Below are positions 28,301 through 36,387 of a DNA stretch of 64,000 nt, piece after piece (within the stretch, counting starts at the first letter, position 1; each line of letters begins with the position of its first letter). The stretch is from Ramlibacter algicola (GTDB taxonomy: Bacteria > Pseudomonadota > Gammaproteobacteria > Burkholderiales > Burkholderiaceae_C): assembly GCF_016641735.1 (NCBI RefSeq), contig NZ_JAEDAO010000001.1, positions 2,728,001 to 2,792,000 of the forward strand. The letters are read 5' to 3'. The notes beneath the pieces are model-generated. The model had not been told where the DNA came from. It did not search any database and saw only the letters and a list, made by a program, of their open reading frames with translations. A program made the translations under genes and the position numbers.

Positions 28301-28524
28301 CGCATCTCGCCGGCCGCCTTCTTGGTGAAGGTGATCGCGAGCACCTCGTGCGGCTGCACGCCCTCGAGCAGCGCCCGCACGATGCGCGACACCAGCATCC
28401 AGGTCTTGCCCGCGCCGGCGCAGGCCTCGACCGCGACGCTGCGGCGCGGATCGCACGCGATCGCGTAGAACGCCGCCGCATCGACGCGGCGGCCGTCGAC
28501 CTCGTAGGCGAGCGCCTCAGTCAT
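25321..28524 (-). CDS. UvrD-family helicase-nuclease, AddA-like
   Basis: A 1067-residue superfamily 1 helicase with a C-terminal RecB-type nuclease, for processing double-strand breaks. Motif I is CAGAGKT (35-41), with TFTKKAAGEM following; the DEFQDTNPLQW motif II, VGDPKQSIYRFRRAE motif III and TVHGAKGLEAPVV motif V are present. The C-terminal nuclease core shows LRLDRLVRHHDGRWWVLDHKSAA (catalytic D and DxK variant). The ATG at 28524 overlaps the partner gene by 8 bp. The pair corresponds to the AddAB-type enzyme, although betaproteobacterial members are only distantly related to the Bacillus proteins. Confidence 0.9.
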   Translation of the reverse strand: MTEALAYEVDGRRVDAAAFYAIACDPRRSVAVEACAGAGKTWMLVSRIVRALLEGVQPHEVLAITFTKKAAGEMRQRLQEWLAEFALAGDEHLDTALLARGVAPADVARLREPLRTLHARVLEGGRGVQIRTFHSWFAALLRHAPLATLEAMGLPASYTLLEDDSQAVDAVWRRFHLAVAADAQARADYEAGVAACGRFMLSKALHAALSKRVEFALADRDGVVEASVEHWHQRFPEFAAVDEPRQLLALATVRQAWLPAAAALGRASAPTFSACGSQLEQAIGEGNLDVALQALLTQKLEPRKFNDKLAGIEHVRGAQSLALRICEAVAQHEAWLHHTRLARLTRLLLAEYAALKREEGWVDMADVEQAAHRLLSDPVLAGWVQEGLDARVRHLLVDEFQDTNPLQWQAMHAWLGSYAGAGHAPGVFLVGDPKQSIYRFRRAEPQVFAAAQRFVVEGLGGQRLSCDHTRRNAPVVLAAVNSVLGTARDAGEYAGFRDHSTASNEQGVVRSLPVIPRPEATVQAEADDTWRDSLAIPRETPEERLVTLECRQAARWIAQRLAGGLEPSQLLVLARRRDRLSALEAELRELRIPAQQPEKTRLGEAPEVQDLVALVDVLVSPTHDLSLARALKSPLFGVDDAALAQIAVRARANAAGGRRPWLELLQAETDWPAGLAAAAASLARWHPWVRSLPPHDALHAIYHDGDVPARFARAAPPALRDAVLANVQALPAAALELEGGRFATPYAFVRALRAGQVQGPGIAATDAVRLLTVHGAKGLEAPVVLLLDTDGAPPPAETMTVLVDWPGEAEGPRRFTFLASESRSPACNVQALAVELDARRREELNALYVAMTRAQRELVLSSIEPYRAAAGSWWQRVSPLAQAVDVGPELPQGASTDQHFTMPVLPRVDLPIPPVRDTGSDASRLGELLHRLLEWHGAGVALPSGAALARAARPFRLDAPQAARARAMAQAILAGEGAWAWDPAHVAWAGDEVELVHAGEVLRLDRLVRHHDGRWWVLDHKSAAHPERDAALQAQLRRYVAAIQALHPGDEVLGAFLTGDGRLVTLV

Positions 28525-31024
28525 GCCAGCCGTCCTTGCGGCACAGGCCGCGCGCGGCGCAGAACTCGCAGGCGCGGCCCTCGCCCAGCGCCTGCAACGG
28601 CACGCCGTCGGCGATGCGGCCCAGGTCGTGGCGGATGCCGTCCAGCAACGCGTCCCGTGCGGCGACGACGTCGTCCTGCTGCACGCGCACCGTGTCGCCG
28701 CGTTCGCCGACGTTGACGTACGCGGCGGCGAGTTCGTCGTCCTCCAGCAGCGCGGCATAGAACGCCAGCTGCGTGTCCTCCTGCGACACCTTCACCCGCT
28801 CGCGCGTGGCGTTGAGGCCTTCGGTCTTGTAGTCGATGACCATGCGCCGGCCATCGGGACCGGTGTCGATGCGGTCGATGCGGCCGATCAGCTGCCAGCG
28901 TTCCAGCGGCATCGCATGGTCCGTCTCCGCGCTGGCGAAGCGCCAGCCCTGCGCCTCGTGCTGCTGCAGCCAGGCGAGGTAGCCGTCGCGCACCTGCGGC
29001 CACGCGGCGCGGTACGGCAGGAATTCGCCATTCGCCAGGCCGAGCCGTCGCGCGGCGGAATCGGCGCAGCGATCGAGCAGCGCGGCGCGGTCCCCGTCCG
29101 GCGCCCGCGCGTCCTCTTCGTGGAATTCGCGCAGCACCAGGTGCAGCCAGGTGCCGAAGTCGCGCTTGTCCAGCTCGACGTCGATCTCGTTCGCCTCCTG
29201 CAGCCCCAGCTGCCGCAGCGCGAAGAAGCGGTACGGGCAGCGGCGCAGGTCTTCGTAGGCGCTCGCGGACAGGCGCTCGACCGGCAGCGACGACCCGATG
29301 GCCTGCGGCTGCGTGATCACCTGCACGTCGAGCGTCGCCAGCTCGCGCGGATCGGCCGCTTCGGCCACGCCGCGGCCCAGCGTCCAGCCCTGCACCAGCG
29401 GGCTCGGCAGCACCGGCTCGCCGGCGCCGTCGGCGGTGCGCCAGAGCACGTCGACCAGCGGCATCGCGAGCGCATGGCGCCACGCCAGCGCCTGTTCGCG
29501 CGCCAGCGTCTCGCGGGCGGGCAGGCCCAGGGCGGCGCGCTGCGCGCGGGTCCAGGCGCCGGGCGGCTCGGGCGCGGCGGGCAGGCGGGCTTCGTCGCAA
29601 CCTGCGAGCACCACGGCGGCGAAGTCGCGGGCGACGATCTGCGCGAACGGCAGGATGACGACCTGCGCCTCGCGCGGCGCGGGCGGGATGAAGCTGGCGG
29701 ATTCGAGCGTGTCGGCCGCCCAGGCGATGAACTCGCCGGCACCGAGGCGGCGCGCGCCTTGCGGCCACTCGCGCCACAGGCCCAGGGAGACGTCGTCGAG
29801 GCCGAGGACCTGCAGCACCTGCTGCCCGGCCTCGTCCCGCTGCAACGAGGTCCAGGCACCGGTGGATTGCAGCACCTCGCGCAACACCACCTGCCATTGC
29901 GACAGCGCGCGAGGCGCCTGCAGCGATTCACGCCAGCCGTCGACCTGCGGCACGGCGCCCGCCCACGGCGGCGCGTCCTGCGCGAGGCGGGAGACCTCGT
30001 GCCAGTCGCGCCAGCCGTTGCGGCGGACGGTGCGCTCCAGCGCGTCGACGCTGAAGGACGCGAGTGCCGGCACGTCCTTGAGCCACTCGAGCACGTCGTC
30101 GCTGGCCGCCGTGCGGCGCGAGGCCTGCAGCAGGCCCATCACCTGCGCCGCGGCTCGCGTGGTCGAGAGCTTCCAGCCCGTCTCGTCGCGGACGGACACG
30201 CCCCGCACGCCGAGCATCGCGCGGATGCGCCGCGTCAGTCCGCGGTCGATCGCCGCCAGCGCCACCGGGGCACGTCCCGCCTCGAGATGGCGCAGCACGC
30301 AGGCTGCGGCGCGCTGCGCTTCGTCCGCCGGATCGGTGCAGGCGTGCAGGCGCACCTCGCCTGCCGCGGCGGCCTCGGGCAGGGGCAGGCGCACCGCCCG
30401 GTCGCCGAGCCTGGCGGCGATGGCCTGGGCCAACGGATCGGGCTGCAGGCCCTCGCAGGCGACCAGCAGGTCGACGCCGTTCCAGGCCGCGTCCTCGAAG
30501 AGCACGTCGCGGGGATGCCGGGTGGCCAGCGCCCATTCGAGGGCGATGCGGGCGACGGCGGCTTCGAGCGCGAGCACGGGCGCGTCGAGGCCCGCGCTGA
30601 GGGCCGGACGCGCCTGCAGCGCCCACGCGTCACGGGCCTGCGGCGGCACGGCAGCGACGCAACCGGCGACTTGCCAGGCGGCGTCGACCAGCCGGCCGGC
30701 CAGCACCGAGGCCTTCGCGCCGAGACCGGCGCGCTCGAGCCAGCCACGGGCCGTCACGAGGTCGCGGCCGCGATCGAAGCTGATGTCCTCGGGACCGGGC
30801 TCGGCCGCATGCCGCCCCGCGCGGTCCATGGTCGTTTCGAAGCGCGGCGCGAACCCTTCGGGAGACACCTGCGCCCAGTGCCGGCGGGCGATCGGCATGA
30901 GCTGCGCATACGGCAGCAGGACGACGGCCCGCGAGGGATGCACCGCGCGCGCATCCAGCTGCTGCCGCACGCGGCCCAGCCACTCGGCCCAGGGCGTCTG
31001 CGCGGCTGTGCCTATCACGCCCAT
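28517..31024 (-). CDS. PD-(D/E)XK exonuclease with iron-sulfur cluster, AddB-like
   Basis: An 835-residue partner of the helicase downstream, of the 'probable DNA repair protein' family of Betaproteobacteria. The N-terminal part is an inactivated helicase-like fold. The C-terminus has a RecB nuclease domain (GRIDRID...RMVIDYKTEG, catalytic D and DYK). Cysteines for a 4Fe-4S staple are at CPYRFF and, near the end, C-x2-C-x5-C (CEFCAARGLC). The ATG at 31024 has GGGGGA about 10 bases upstream and is preferred to the GTG at 31045. It is divergent from trxA. The probable role is end resection before RecA loading. Confidence 0.88.
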   Translation of the reverse strand: MGVIGTAAQTPWAEWLGRVRQQLDARAVHPSRAVVLLPYAQLMPIARRHWAQVSPEGFAPRFETTMDRAGRHAAEPGPEDISFDRGRDLVTARGWLERAGLGAKASVLAGRLVDAAWQVAGCVAAVPPQARDAWALQARPALSAGLDAPVLALEAAVARIALEWALATRHPRDVLFEDAAWNGVDLLVACEGLQPDPLAQAIAARLGDRAVRLPLPEAAAAGEVRLHACTDPADEAQRAAACVLRHLEAGRAPVALAAIDRGLTRRIRAMLGVRGVSVRDETGWKLSTTRAAAQVMGLLQASRRTAASDDVLEWLKDVPALASFSVDALERTVRRNGWRDWHEVSRLAQDAPPWAGAVPQVDGWRESLQAPRALSQWQVVLREVLQSTGAWTSLQRDEAGQQVLQVLGLDDVSLGLWREWPQGARRLGAGEFIAWAADTLESASFIPPAPREAQVVILPFAQIVARDFAAVVLAGCDEARLPAAPEPPGAWTRAQRAALGLPARETLAREQALAWRHALAMPLVDVLWRTADGAGEPVLPSPLVQGWTLGRGVAEAADPRELATLDVQVITQPQAIGSSLPVERLSASAYEDLRRCPYRFFALRQLGLQEANEIDVELDKRDFGTWLHLVLREFHEEDARAPDGDRAALLDRCADSAARRLGLANGEFLPYRAAWPQVRDGYLAWLQQHEAQGWRFASAETDHAMPLERWQLIGRIDRIDTGPDGRRMVIDYKTEGLNATRERVKVSQEDTQLAFYAALLEDDELAAAYVNVGERGDTVRVQQDDVVAARDALLDGIRHDLGRIADGVPLQALGEGRACEFCAARGLCRKDGWHD

Positions 31025-31071
31025 AGCGTGTGCTTCCCCCTGCACGCCCTGTGCGCTTTCTTGTCTTCTGC

Positions 31072-31077
31072 CACAAT
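31072..31077 (+). promoter_or_regulatory. -10 box for trxA (CACAAT)
   Basis: CACAAT lies 48 bp before the trxA ATG, giving a leader of about 42 nt that contains the Shine-Dalgarno AAAGGA (31114-31119). There is no good -35 at the usual distance. Confidence 0.35.
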
Positions 31078-31125
31078 GACCCGACTGTAGCGGGACACCA
31101 CCACCGCACGCAGAAAGGAACCACC

Positions 31126-31458
31126 ATGGCCAGCGATCTCATCAAGCACATCACCGACGCGACGTTCGAAAGCGACGTCCTGAAGGCCGACAAGGCCGTG
31201 CTCGTCGACTATTGGGCGGAGTGGTGCGGCCCGTGCAAGATGATCGCGCCGATCCTCGACGAGGTGTCCGCCTCGTACCAGGACAAGCTGCAGGTCGCCA
31301 AGATGAACGTCGACGAGAACCGCGAGATCCCCGCGAAGTTCGGCATCCGCGGCATCCCGACGCTGATGCTGTTCCAGGGCGGCGAGCTCAAGGCCACCAA
31401 GGTCGGCGCCCTGAGCAAGGCGCAACTGACCCAGTTCCTGGACCAGCAACTGGCCTGA
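31126..31458 (+). CDS. trxA: Thioredoxin
   Basis: A 110-residue cytoplasmic thiol-disulfide reductant. The active site WCGPC has Cys34 and Cys37, and the cis-proline loop is [11 protein letters not shown]. The length is standard. It is preceded by a clear Shine-Dalgarno and followed by a strong intrinsic terminator, so it is probably its own transcript ahead of rho. The trxA-rho order is widely conserved in Proteobacteria. Confidence 0.97.
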   Translation: MASDLIKHITDATFESDVLKADKAVLVDYWAEWCGPCKMIAPILDEVSASYQDKLQVAKMNVDENREIPAKFGIRGIPTLMLFQGGELKATKVGALSKAQLTQFLDQQLA

Positions 31459-31482
31459 CCCGGCGCCTGCCGCCGGCCACGC

Positions 31483-31514
31483 ATGGGGCGCCTCGGCGCC
31501 CCATCTGTTTTTTT
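31483..31514 (+). terminator. Rho-independent terminator of trxA
   Basis: ATGGGGCGCC-TC-GGCGCCCCAT is a perfect 10-bp stem, followed after CTG by seven consecutive T (31508-31514). It lies 24 bp after the trxA stop and separates trxA from rho. Confidence 0.85.
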
Positions 31515-31518
31515 ATTG

Positions 31519-31657
31519 CATAATGACCGTCAATCGCTGACCTGCCTGCGTGAAGCAGGTCAGTTCGAATCCGGTCCGCGGGGCGCCTGTCCCGCACGAG
31601 GCCCCTCCCCCGACACCACAACAGCCCCAAGCCGGGGTGCACACCGCAGTCGCAGCC
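31519..31657 (+). promoter_or_regulatory. rho promoter and 5' leader
   Basis: CATAAT (31519-31524) right after the trxA terminator is a likely -10 box, giving a leader of about 127 nt. It contains a 9-bp perfect hairpin, CTGACCTGC...GCAGGTCAG (31537-31563, nine-base loop), then a C-rich, G-poor stretch (31589-31635) that looks like a rut region. In E. coli rho is autoregulated by premature Rho-dependent termination in its leader; the same is inferred here. Confidence 0.5.
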
Positions 31658-32923
31658 ATGCATCTGAACGAACTCAAGGCGCTCCACGTCTCCGAAGTGC
31701 TCAAGCAAGCCGATGAACTCGAGATCGAGAACACCGGCCGCATGCGCAAGCAGGAGCTGATGTTCGCGATCATCAAGAAGCGCGCCCGCGCCGGCGAGCA
31801 GGTGTTCGCCGACGGCGTGCTGGAGATCCTGCCCGACGGGTTCGGCTTCCTGCGCAGCCCGGACACCAGCTACACGGCGAGCACGGACGACATCTACATC
31901 TCGCCCTCGCAGGTGCGCCGCTTCAACCTGCACACCGGCGACATGATCGAAGGTGAAGTCAGGACGCCCAAGGACGGCGAGCGCTACTTCGCGCTGACCA
32001 AGCTGGACAAGGTCAACGGCGGGCCGCCGGAGCAGAACAAGCACAAGGTGATGTTCGAGAACCTGACCCCGCTGTTTCCGCGGGAGCAGATGCGCCTCGA
32101 GCGTGACAACTTCAAGGGCGAGGAGAACGTCACCTCGCGCATCGTCGACATCATCGCGCCCATCGGCAAGGGCCAGCGCGCGCTGCTGGTGGCGCCGCCC
32201 AAGAGCGGCAAGACGGTGATGATGCAGCACATCGCGCACGCCATCGCGGCCAACTACCCGGACAGCTACATGATGGTGCTGCTGGTGGACGAGCGCCCCG
32301 AGGAAGTGACCGACATGCAGCGCTCGGTGAAGGCCGAGGTCATCGCCTCCACCTTCGACGAGCCGGCCGCCCGCCACGTGCACGTGGCCGAGATGGTGAT
32401 CGAGCGCGCCAAGCGCCTGGTCGAACTGAAGAAGGACGTGGTGATCCTGCTGGACTCGATCACCCGCCTGGCCCGCGCCTACAACAACGTCGTGCCGTCC
32501 TCGGGCAAGGTGCTCACCGGCGGTGTCGACGCCAACGCGCTGCAGCGTCCCAAGCGCTTCCTGGGCGCGGCGCGCAACGTCGAGGAAGGCGGCTCGCTGA
32601 CCATCATCGCCACCGCGCTGATCGACACCGGCTCGCGGATGGACGAAGTGATCTTCGAGGAGTTCAAGGGCACGGGCAATTGCGAAATCCACCTGGACCG
32701 CCGCCTGTACGAGAAGCGCGTCTTCCCCTCGATCCAGCTCAATCGCTCGGGCACCCGCCGCGAGGAACTGCTGCTGGCGCCCGAGGTGCTGCAGAAGACC
32801 CGGATCCTGCGCCAGTTCATGTACAACATGGACGAGATCGAGGCGATGGAGATGGTCCTCAAGTCGATGAAGGCCACCAAGTCGAACGTCGAGTTCTTCG
32901 ACATGATGCGCCGGGGCGGCTGA
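31658..32923 (+). CDS. rho: Transcription termination factor Rho
   Basis: A 421-residue hexameric RNA-dependent ATPase that ends transcription at untranslated C-rich RNA. The N-terminal domain starts [15 protein letters not shown]; the RNA-binding OSB motif is [13 protein letters not shown] (57-69). Walker A APPKSGKT is at 179-186, the [10 protein letters not shown] and [13 protein letters not shown] (Walker B) segments follow, and the Q/R loops are intact ([14 protein letters not shown]). There is no N-terminal insertion as in actinobacterial Rho. The frame is open upstream to a GTG at 31550, but ATG 31658 matches the family start. Confidence 0.98.
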   Translation: MHLNELKALHVSEVLKQADELEIENTGRMRKQELMFAIIKKRARAGEQVFADGVLEILPDGFGFLRSPDTSYTASTDDIYISPSQVRRFNLHTGDMIEGEVRTPKDGERYFALTKLDKVNGGPPEQNKHKVMFENLTPLFPREQMRLERDNFKGEENVTSRIVDIIAPIGKGQRALLVAPPKSGKTVMMQHIAHAIAANYPDSYMMVLLVDERPEEVTDMQRSVKAEVIASTFDEPAARHVHVAEMVIERAKRLVELKKDVVILLDSITRLARAYNNVVPSSGKVLTGGVDANALQRPKRFLGAARNVEEGGSLTIIATALIDTGSRMDEVIFEEFKGTGNCEIHLDRRLYEKRVFPSIQLNRSGTRREELLLAPEVLQKTRILRQFMYNMDEIEAMEMVLKSMKATKSNVEFFDMMRRGG

Positions 32924-32936
32924 GCCACCGGACGGC

Positions 32937-33007
32937 TATAATGGCGGGCTTTGGCGGAAAGTAGCCCGGACGGTCCGGCGCCGGCTCCCGCAGCAACAGG
33001 AAAGACC
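32937..33007 (+). promoter_or_regulatory. rpmE promoter and leader
   Basis: A perfect TATAAT (32937-32942) just after the rho stop gives rpmE its own promoter. The leader of about 59 nt contains a small hairpin, GGGCT...AGCCC (32946-32967), and a Shine-Dalgarno (AGGAAAG) before the ATG. Confidence 0.5.
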
Positions 33008-33259
33008 ATGAAAGAAGGCATCCACCCGAATTACCGCGAAGTGCTCTTCGTGGACCTGTCCAACGGCTTCAAGTTCGTCACCCGTTCGTGCGTGAGCACC
33101 AAGGAAATGGGCAAGACCGACGACGGCCGCGAGCTGCCGCTGTACAAGCTGGACACGTCCAGCGAGTCGCACCCCTTCTACACCGGCACCCAGAAGTCCG
33201 TCAGCGACATGGGCGGCCGCGTCGAGAAGTTCCGCAACCGCTTCGGCATCAAGAAGTAA
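33008..33259 (+). CDS. rpmE: 50S ribosomal protein L31, type B (zinc-free)
   Basis: An 83-residue ribosomal protein bridging the subunits. It begins [20 protein letters not shown] and carries the SHPFYTGTQ segment characteristic of type B (YkgM/RpmE2-like) L31. The CxxC zinc ligands of type A are absent; the lone Cys is in TRSCVSTKE. In bacteria with both forms the B form replaces the A form under zinc starvation, but in many Betaproteobacteria it is the only L31. Here it sits in the normal housekeeping spot after rho. Confidence 0.93.
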   Translation: MKEGIHPNYREVLFVDLSNGFKFVTRSCVSTKEMGKTDDGRELPLYKLDTSSESHPFYTGTQKSVSDMGGRVEKFRNRFGIKK

Positions 33260-33298
33260 GCCGCTGCCGGCAGCCGTGCGCTGCCGCCGCGCCTCCGC

Positions 33299-33329
33299 AA
33301 GGGCAGCCCGGGCGACCGCGCTGCCCTTT
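33299..33329 (+). terminator. Terminator of rpmE
   Basis: AAGGGCAGC...GCTGCCCTT forms a perfect 9-bp stem with a 12-base loop, followed by TCGCTTG. It lies 40 bp after the rpmE stop. The T-tract is short. Confidence 0.65.
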
Positions 33330-33355
33330 CGCTTGCCTGTGCCACACTCGCCCGC

Positions 33356-35035
33356 GTGAACCAGCCCACCCCCGCCATCGTCGCCCAGAGCGCCGTGCGG
33401 CGGCTGCCGCGTTGGGCCCTGCTGCTGTTCTGCGCCGCGTACGTGCTGCCGGGATTCATCGGCCGCGACCCGTGGCGCGCGCAGGACGCCACCGCCTTCG
33501 GCTACATGCTGGAACTGGCCCGCGGTGCCACCGACTGGCTGGCGCCGCGCATGCTGGGCCAGGCCCCCGAATACGACGCGCTGATGCCCTATTGGCTCGG
33601 CGCGTGGGCGATCCGGGCCGCGCCGGCCTGGGTGCCGGCGGACTTCGCCGCCCGCGTGCCCTTCATCGTCCTGCTGGCGCTCACGCTGGCGGCCACCTGG
33701 TACGGCGTCTACAACCTGGCGCGCTCGCCGGCGGCGCAACCCGTTCCCTTCGCCTTCGGCGGCGAGGCAGCGCCGAAGGACTACGCCCGCGCGATCGCCG
33801 ACGGCGGCGTGCTGGCGCTGATCGCCACGCTCGGCCTGATGCAGCTGAGCCACGAGACGACGCCCGCGCTCGCGCAACTCGCCTTCTCCACGCTCGCCTT
33901 CTACGGCCTCGCGGCGCTGCCGTTCCGCACCTGGGTGGCCGCGATCGCCGTCGCCATCGCGCTGCCGGCGCTCGCGCTGTCGGGCGCGCCGAGTACCGCA
34001 CTCCTGCTCGCGGCAGGCGGTGCGGTGTTGTCGGTCGTCGATTGGCCGGCGGAAGAAGATCGCCGCGACTCGTCGTCCGCCCGCTGGTGGTGGGCCGCCG
34101 GCCTGCTGCTGCTGGGCGCCGCCGTGGCGCTGCTGGCCGGCAGCCTCGACCTGTGGCGGTGGCGCGTGGAACCCGCGAGCGAGCGGCACTGGGACGCCAG
34201 CGTCAAGCTGCTGCTGTGGTTCACCTGGCCCGCGGGCCCGCTGGCGTTGTGGACGGTGTGGCGCTGGCGCCGCCAGCTCGCCAGCCGGCACGTGGCGCTG
34301 CCGCTGTGGTTCGCGACGGTCGCGATCGTGTCGACGCTGATGACGCCCTCGTCGGACCGCTCGCTGCTGCTCGGCCTGCCGGCGCTCGCCGCGCTGGCCG
34401 TGTTTGCATTGCCCACGCTGCGCCGCAGCGTCTCGTCGCTGATCGACTGGTTCACCCTGCTGTTCTTCACGCTGTGCGCGGTCGTGATCTGGGGCGTGTG
34501 GACCTCGCTGCAGACCGGCGTGCCGGCCAAGCCCGCGGCGAACGTGGCACGCCTCGCGCCGGGCTACGTGCCCAGCTTCTCGCTGCTCGCGTTCGTCCTG
34601 GCGCTCGCCGGCACGCTCGCCTGGCTGTGGCTGGTGAAGTGGCGCGCCGGCCGCCACCAGTCGGCGCTCTGGAAAAGCCTGGTGCTGCCCGCCGGCGGCT
34701 CCGCGCTGTGCTGGCTGCTGGCGATGACGCTGTGGCTGCCGGTGCTGGACTACGCGCGCAGCTACGCCGCCGTGGTGCGCGGCATCTCGCAGTCGATCGC
34801 CCCGGGCGCATGCGTCGAGGCGATGGGCATCAGCCGCGCGCATGCAGCTGCCCTGCGCTACCACGGCAACCTGGACCTGCGGACCATCGGCTCCTCGCCG
34901 GCCTGCATCTGGCTGATCGTCGGTTCGGACGCCCAGGAACTGCCGGACAAGGCGCGCTGGGACCTTGTCACCACCGTCGGCCGGGCCAACGACCCGCGCG
35001 ACCAGTTCCACCTGTACCGGCGCAAGAGGCGCTGA
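33356..35035 (+). CDS. GT39/ArnT-like polytopic glycosyltransferase-family membrane protein
   Basis: A 559-residue inner-membrane protein with roughly ten to twelve hydrophobic helices. The segment LPGFIGRDPWRAQDATAFGYML followed by ARGATDWLAPRMLGQ resembles the first periplasmic loop of ArnT/GT39 enzymes, in which acidic and Arg residues form the catalytic site for lipid-linked sugar transfer. The C-terminal part is a soluble domain (CVEAMGISRAHAAALRYHG) ending in a basic tail. The donor and acceptor are unknown; LPS or lipid A decoration is a reasonable guess. The GTG start has no clear Shine-Dalgarno. The stop overlaps the MATE gene start (TGATG). Confidence 0.75.
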   Translation: MNQPTPAIVAQSAVRRLPRWALLLFCAAYVLPGFIGRDPWRAQDATAFGYMLELARGATDWLAPRMLGQAPEYDALMPYWLGAWAIRAAPAWVPADFAARVPFIVLLALTLAATWYGVYNLARSPAAQPVPFAFGGEAAPKDYARAIADGGVLALIATLGLMQLSHETTPALAQLAFSTLAFYGLAALPFRTWVAAIAVAIALPALALSGAPSTALLLAAGGAVLSVVDWPAEEDRRDSSSARWWWAAGLLLLGAAVALLAGSLDLWRWRVEPASERHWDASVKLLLWFTWPAGPLALWTVWRWRRQLASRHVALPLWFATVAIVSTLMTPSSDRSLLLGLPALAALAVFALPTLRRSVSSLIDWFTLLFFTLCAVVIWGVWTSLQTGVPAKPAANVARLAPGYVPSFSLLAFVLALAGTLAWLWLVKWRAGRHQSALWKSLVLPAGGSALCWLLAMTLWLPVLDYARSYAAVVRGISQSIAPGACVEAMGISRAHAAALRYHGNLDLRTIGSSPACIWLIVGSDAQELPDKARWDLVTTVGRANDPRDQFHLYRRKRR

Positions 35036-36387
35036 TGTCCGAGCTGCGCACGATCACCCGGCACGCGGGCACGGTGCTGGTCGGGCAACTCGCCACCATG
35101 GCCTTCGCGGTCGCGGACACGGTGATCGCCGGCCGCTACCGGCCCGAGGCGCTCGCGGCCCTGTCCGTGGGTGCGGCGGTGTTCGCCAGTGTCTTCGTCG
35201 CGCTGGTGGGCACCTTGCAGGCGCTGCTGCCCGTGTGGGCGGAATTGCGCGGCGCCGGCAAGCAGGCGGAGGTCGGCCGCTCGGTCCGGCAGGCGCTCTA
35301 CGTCGCCTTCGCCGCCGTGGCCGTCGGCGGCGTCGCCCTGCTCTTCCCCGGCCCGCTGCTGCGGTGGGCCGACGTGCCGATCGCGTTGCAGGACGACGTC
35401 GAGCACTACCTGGCGATCCTGGCCATGGCGCTGCCGGCGTCCATGCTGTTTCGCGGCTACTCGACGCTGAACCAGTCGCTCGGGCGGCCGCTGCTCGTCA
35501 CCTGGCTGCAGCTCGCGTCGCTGGCGGTCAAGGTGCCGCTGTCCATCTGGTTCACCTTCGGCGGCCTCGGCGTGCCGGCGTTGGGGCTGGCCGGCTGCGC
35601 GTACGCAACGCTGTGCGTGCAGTGGCTGATGGTGCTCGTGGCCGTGTGGACGCTGCGCACGCACGCCTTCTATGCGCCCTACGAACTGTGGCGCCGGATG
35701 GAGCCGCCGCACGGGCCGACGCTGCGTGCCTTCGCGAAGCGGGGCGTGCCAACGGCGTTGGCCGTGCTGGTCGAAGTCACGTCGTTCACGCTGATGGCGC
35801 TGCTGATCGCGCGCATGGGCATCGAGGCGTCGGCCGGCCACCAGATCGCGGGCAACGTCGCCGCGTTGATGTACATGACGCCGCTGTCGCTGGCCCTGGC
35901 CACGAGTGCGCGCGTGAGCTACTGGCTCGGGGCCGGCGACGAGCGCCAGGCACGGCACGCACTGCGCGTGGGCTACAAGCTGGCGCTGGGCCTCGCCGTC
36001 GGCACGTCGTGCGTCATCGCGCTGCTGCACGATCGCATCGCGCACCTGTACGCCGGCGACCGTCCTGCGGTGCTGGCGGTCGCGGGCGGGCTGCTCCTGT
36101 GGGTCGCTGTCTACCACGTCGCCGACGCGATGCAGGCGGTGGGCGTGTTCCTGCTGCGCAGCTATGGGGTGGCCACGCGGCCGCTGGTCGTCTACTGCGT
36201 GATGCTGTGGGGCGTGGGCCTGGGTGGTGGCTACCTGCTGGCGTATGCGGGCGCGGGCCCCATTGCGCCGCTGAAGACTCCGGCGGCCTTCTGGTCCGCC
36301 GGCGCGGTCGCGCTGTTCTTCACCGCCGCCGCGTTCACGGCGTTGCTGTGGCAGGTGGTGCGGGAACGTCGCCCGCCTGGGCGCTGA
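35035..36387 (+). CDS. MATE family efflux transporter
   Basis: A 450-residue twelve-TM cation-coupled exporter. The two-fold repeated MATE pattern is visible: GQLATMAFAVADTVIAGRY at the N-terminus and GVPTALAVLVEVTSFTLMALLIARMG with AGHQIAGNVAALMYMTPLSLALATSARVSYWLGAG in the second half. It is translationally coupled to the GT39-like gene by a 1-bp overlap, so the pair may work together, but the substrate is unknown. Its 3' end overlaps the convergent phoR gene by 53 bp. Confidence 0.92.
   Translation: MSELRTITRHAGTVLVGQLATMAFAVADTVIAGRYRPEALAALSVGAAVFASVFVALVGTLQALLPVWAELRGAGKQAEVGRSVRQALYVAFAAVAVGGVALLFPGPLLRWADVPIALQDDVEHYLAILAMALPASMLFRGYSTLNQSLGRPLLVTWLQLASLAVKVPLSIWFTFGGLGVPALGLAGCAYATLCVQWLMVLVAVWTLRTHAFYAPYELWRRMEPPHGPTLRAFAKRGVPTALAVLVEVTSFTLMALLIARMGIEASAGHQIAGNVAALMYMTPLSLALATSARVSYWLGAGDERQARHALRVGYKLALGLAVGTSCVIALLHDRIAHLYAGDRPAVLAVAGGLLLWVAVYHVADAMQAVGVFLLRSYGVATRPLVVYCVMLWGVGLGGGYLLAYAGAGPIAPLKTPAAFWSAGAVALFFTAAAFTALLWQVVRERRPPGR

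Noticed and set aside
31538..31580. tRNA-like segment (GTTCGAATCC after a hairpin) upstream of rho
   Set aside because: The sequence matches a T-loop, but the flanking five-base stem does not pair, and there is no acceptor stem, D-arm or anticodon arm at the right spacing. It is better explained as the rho leader hairpin.
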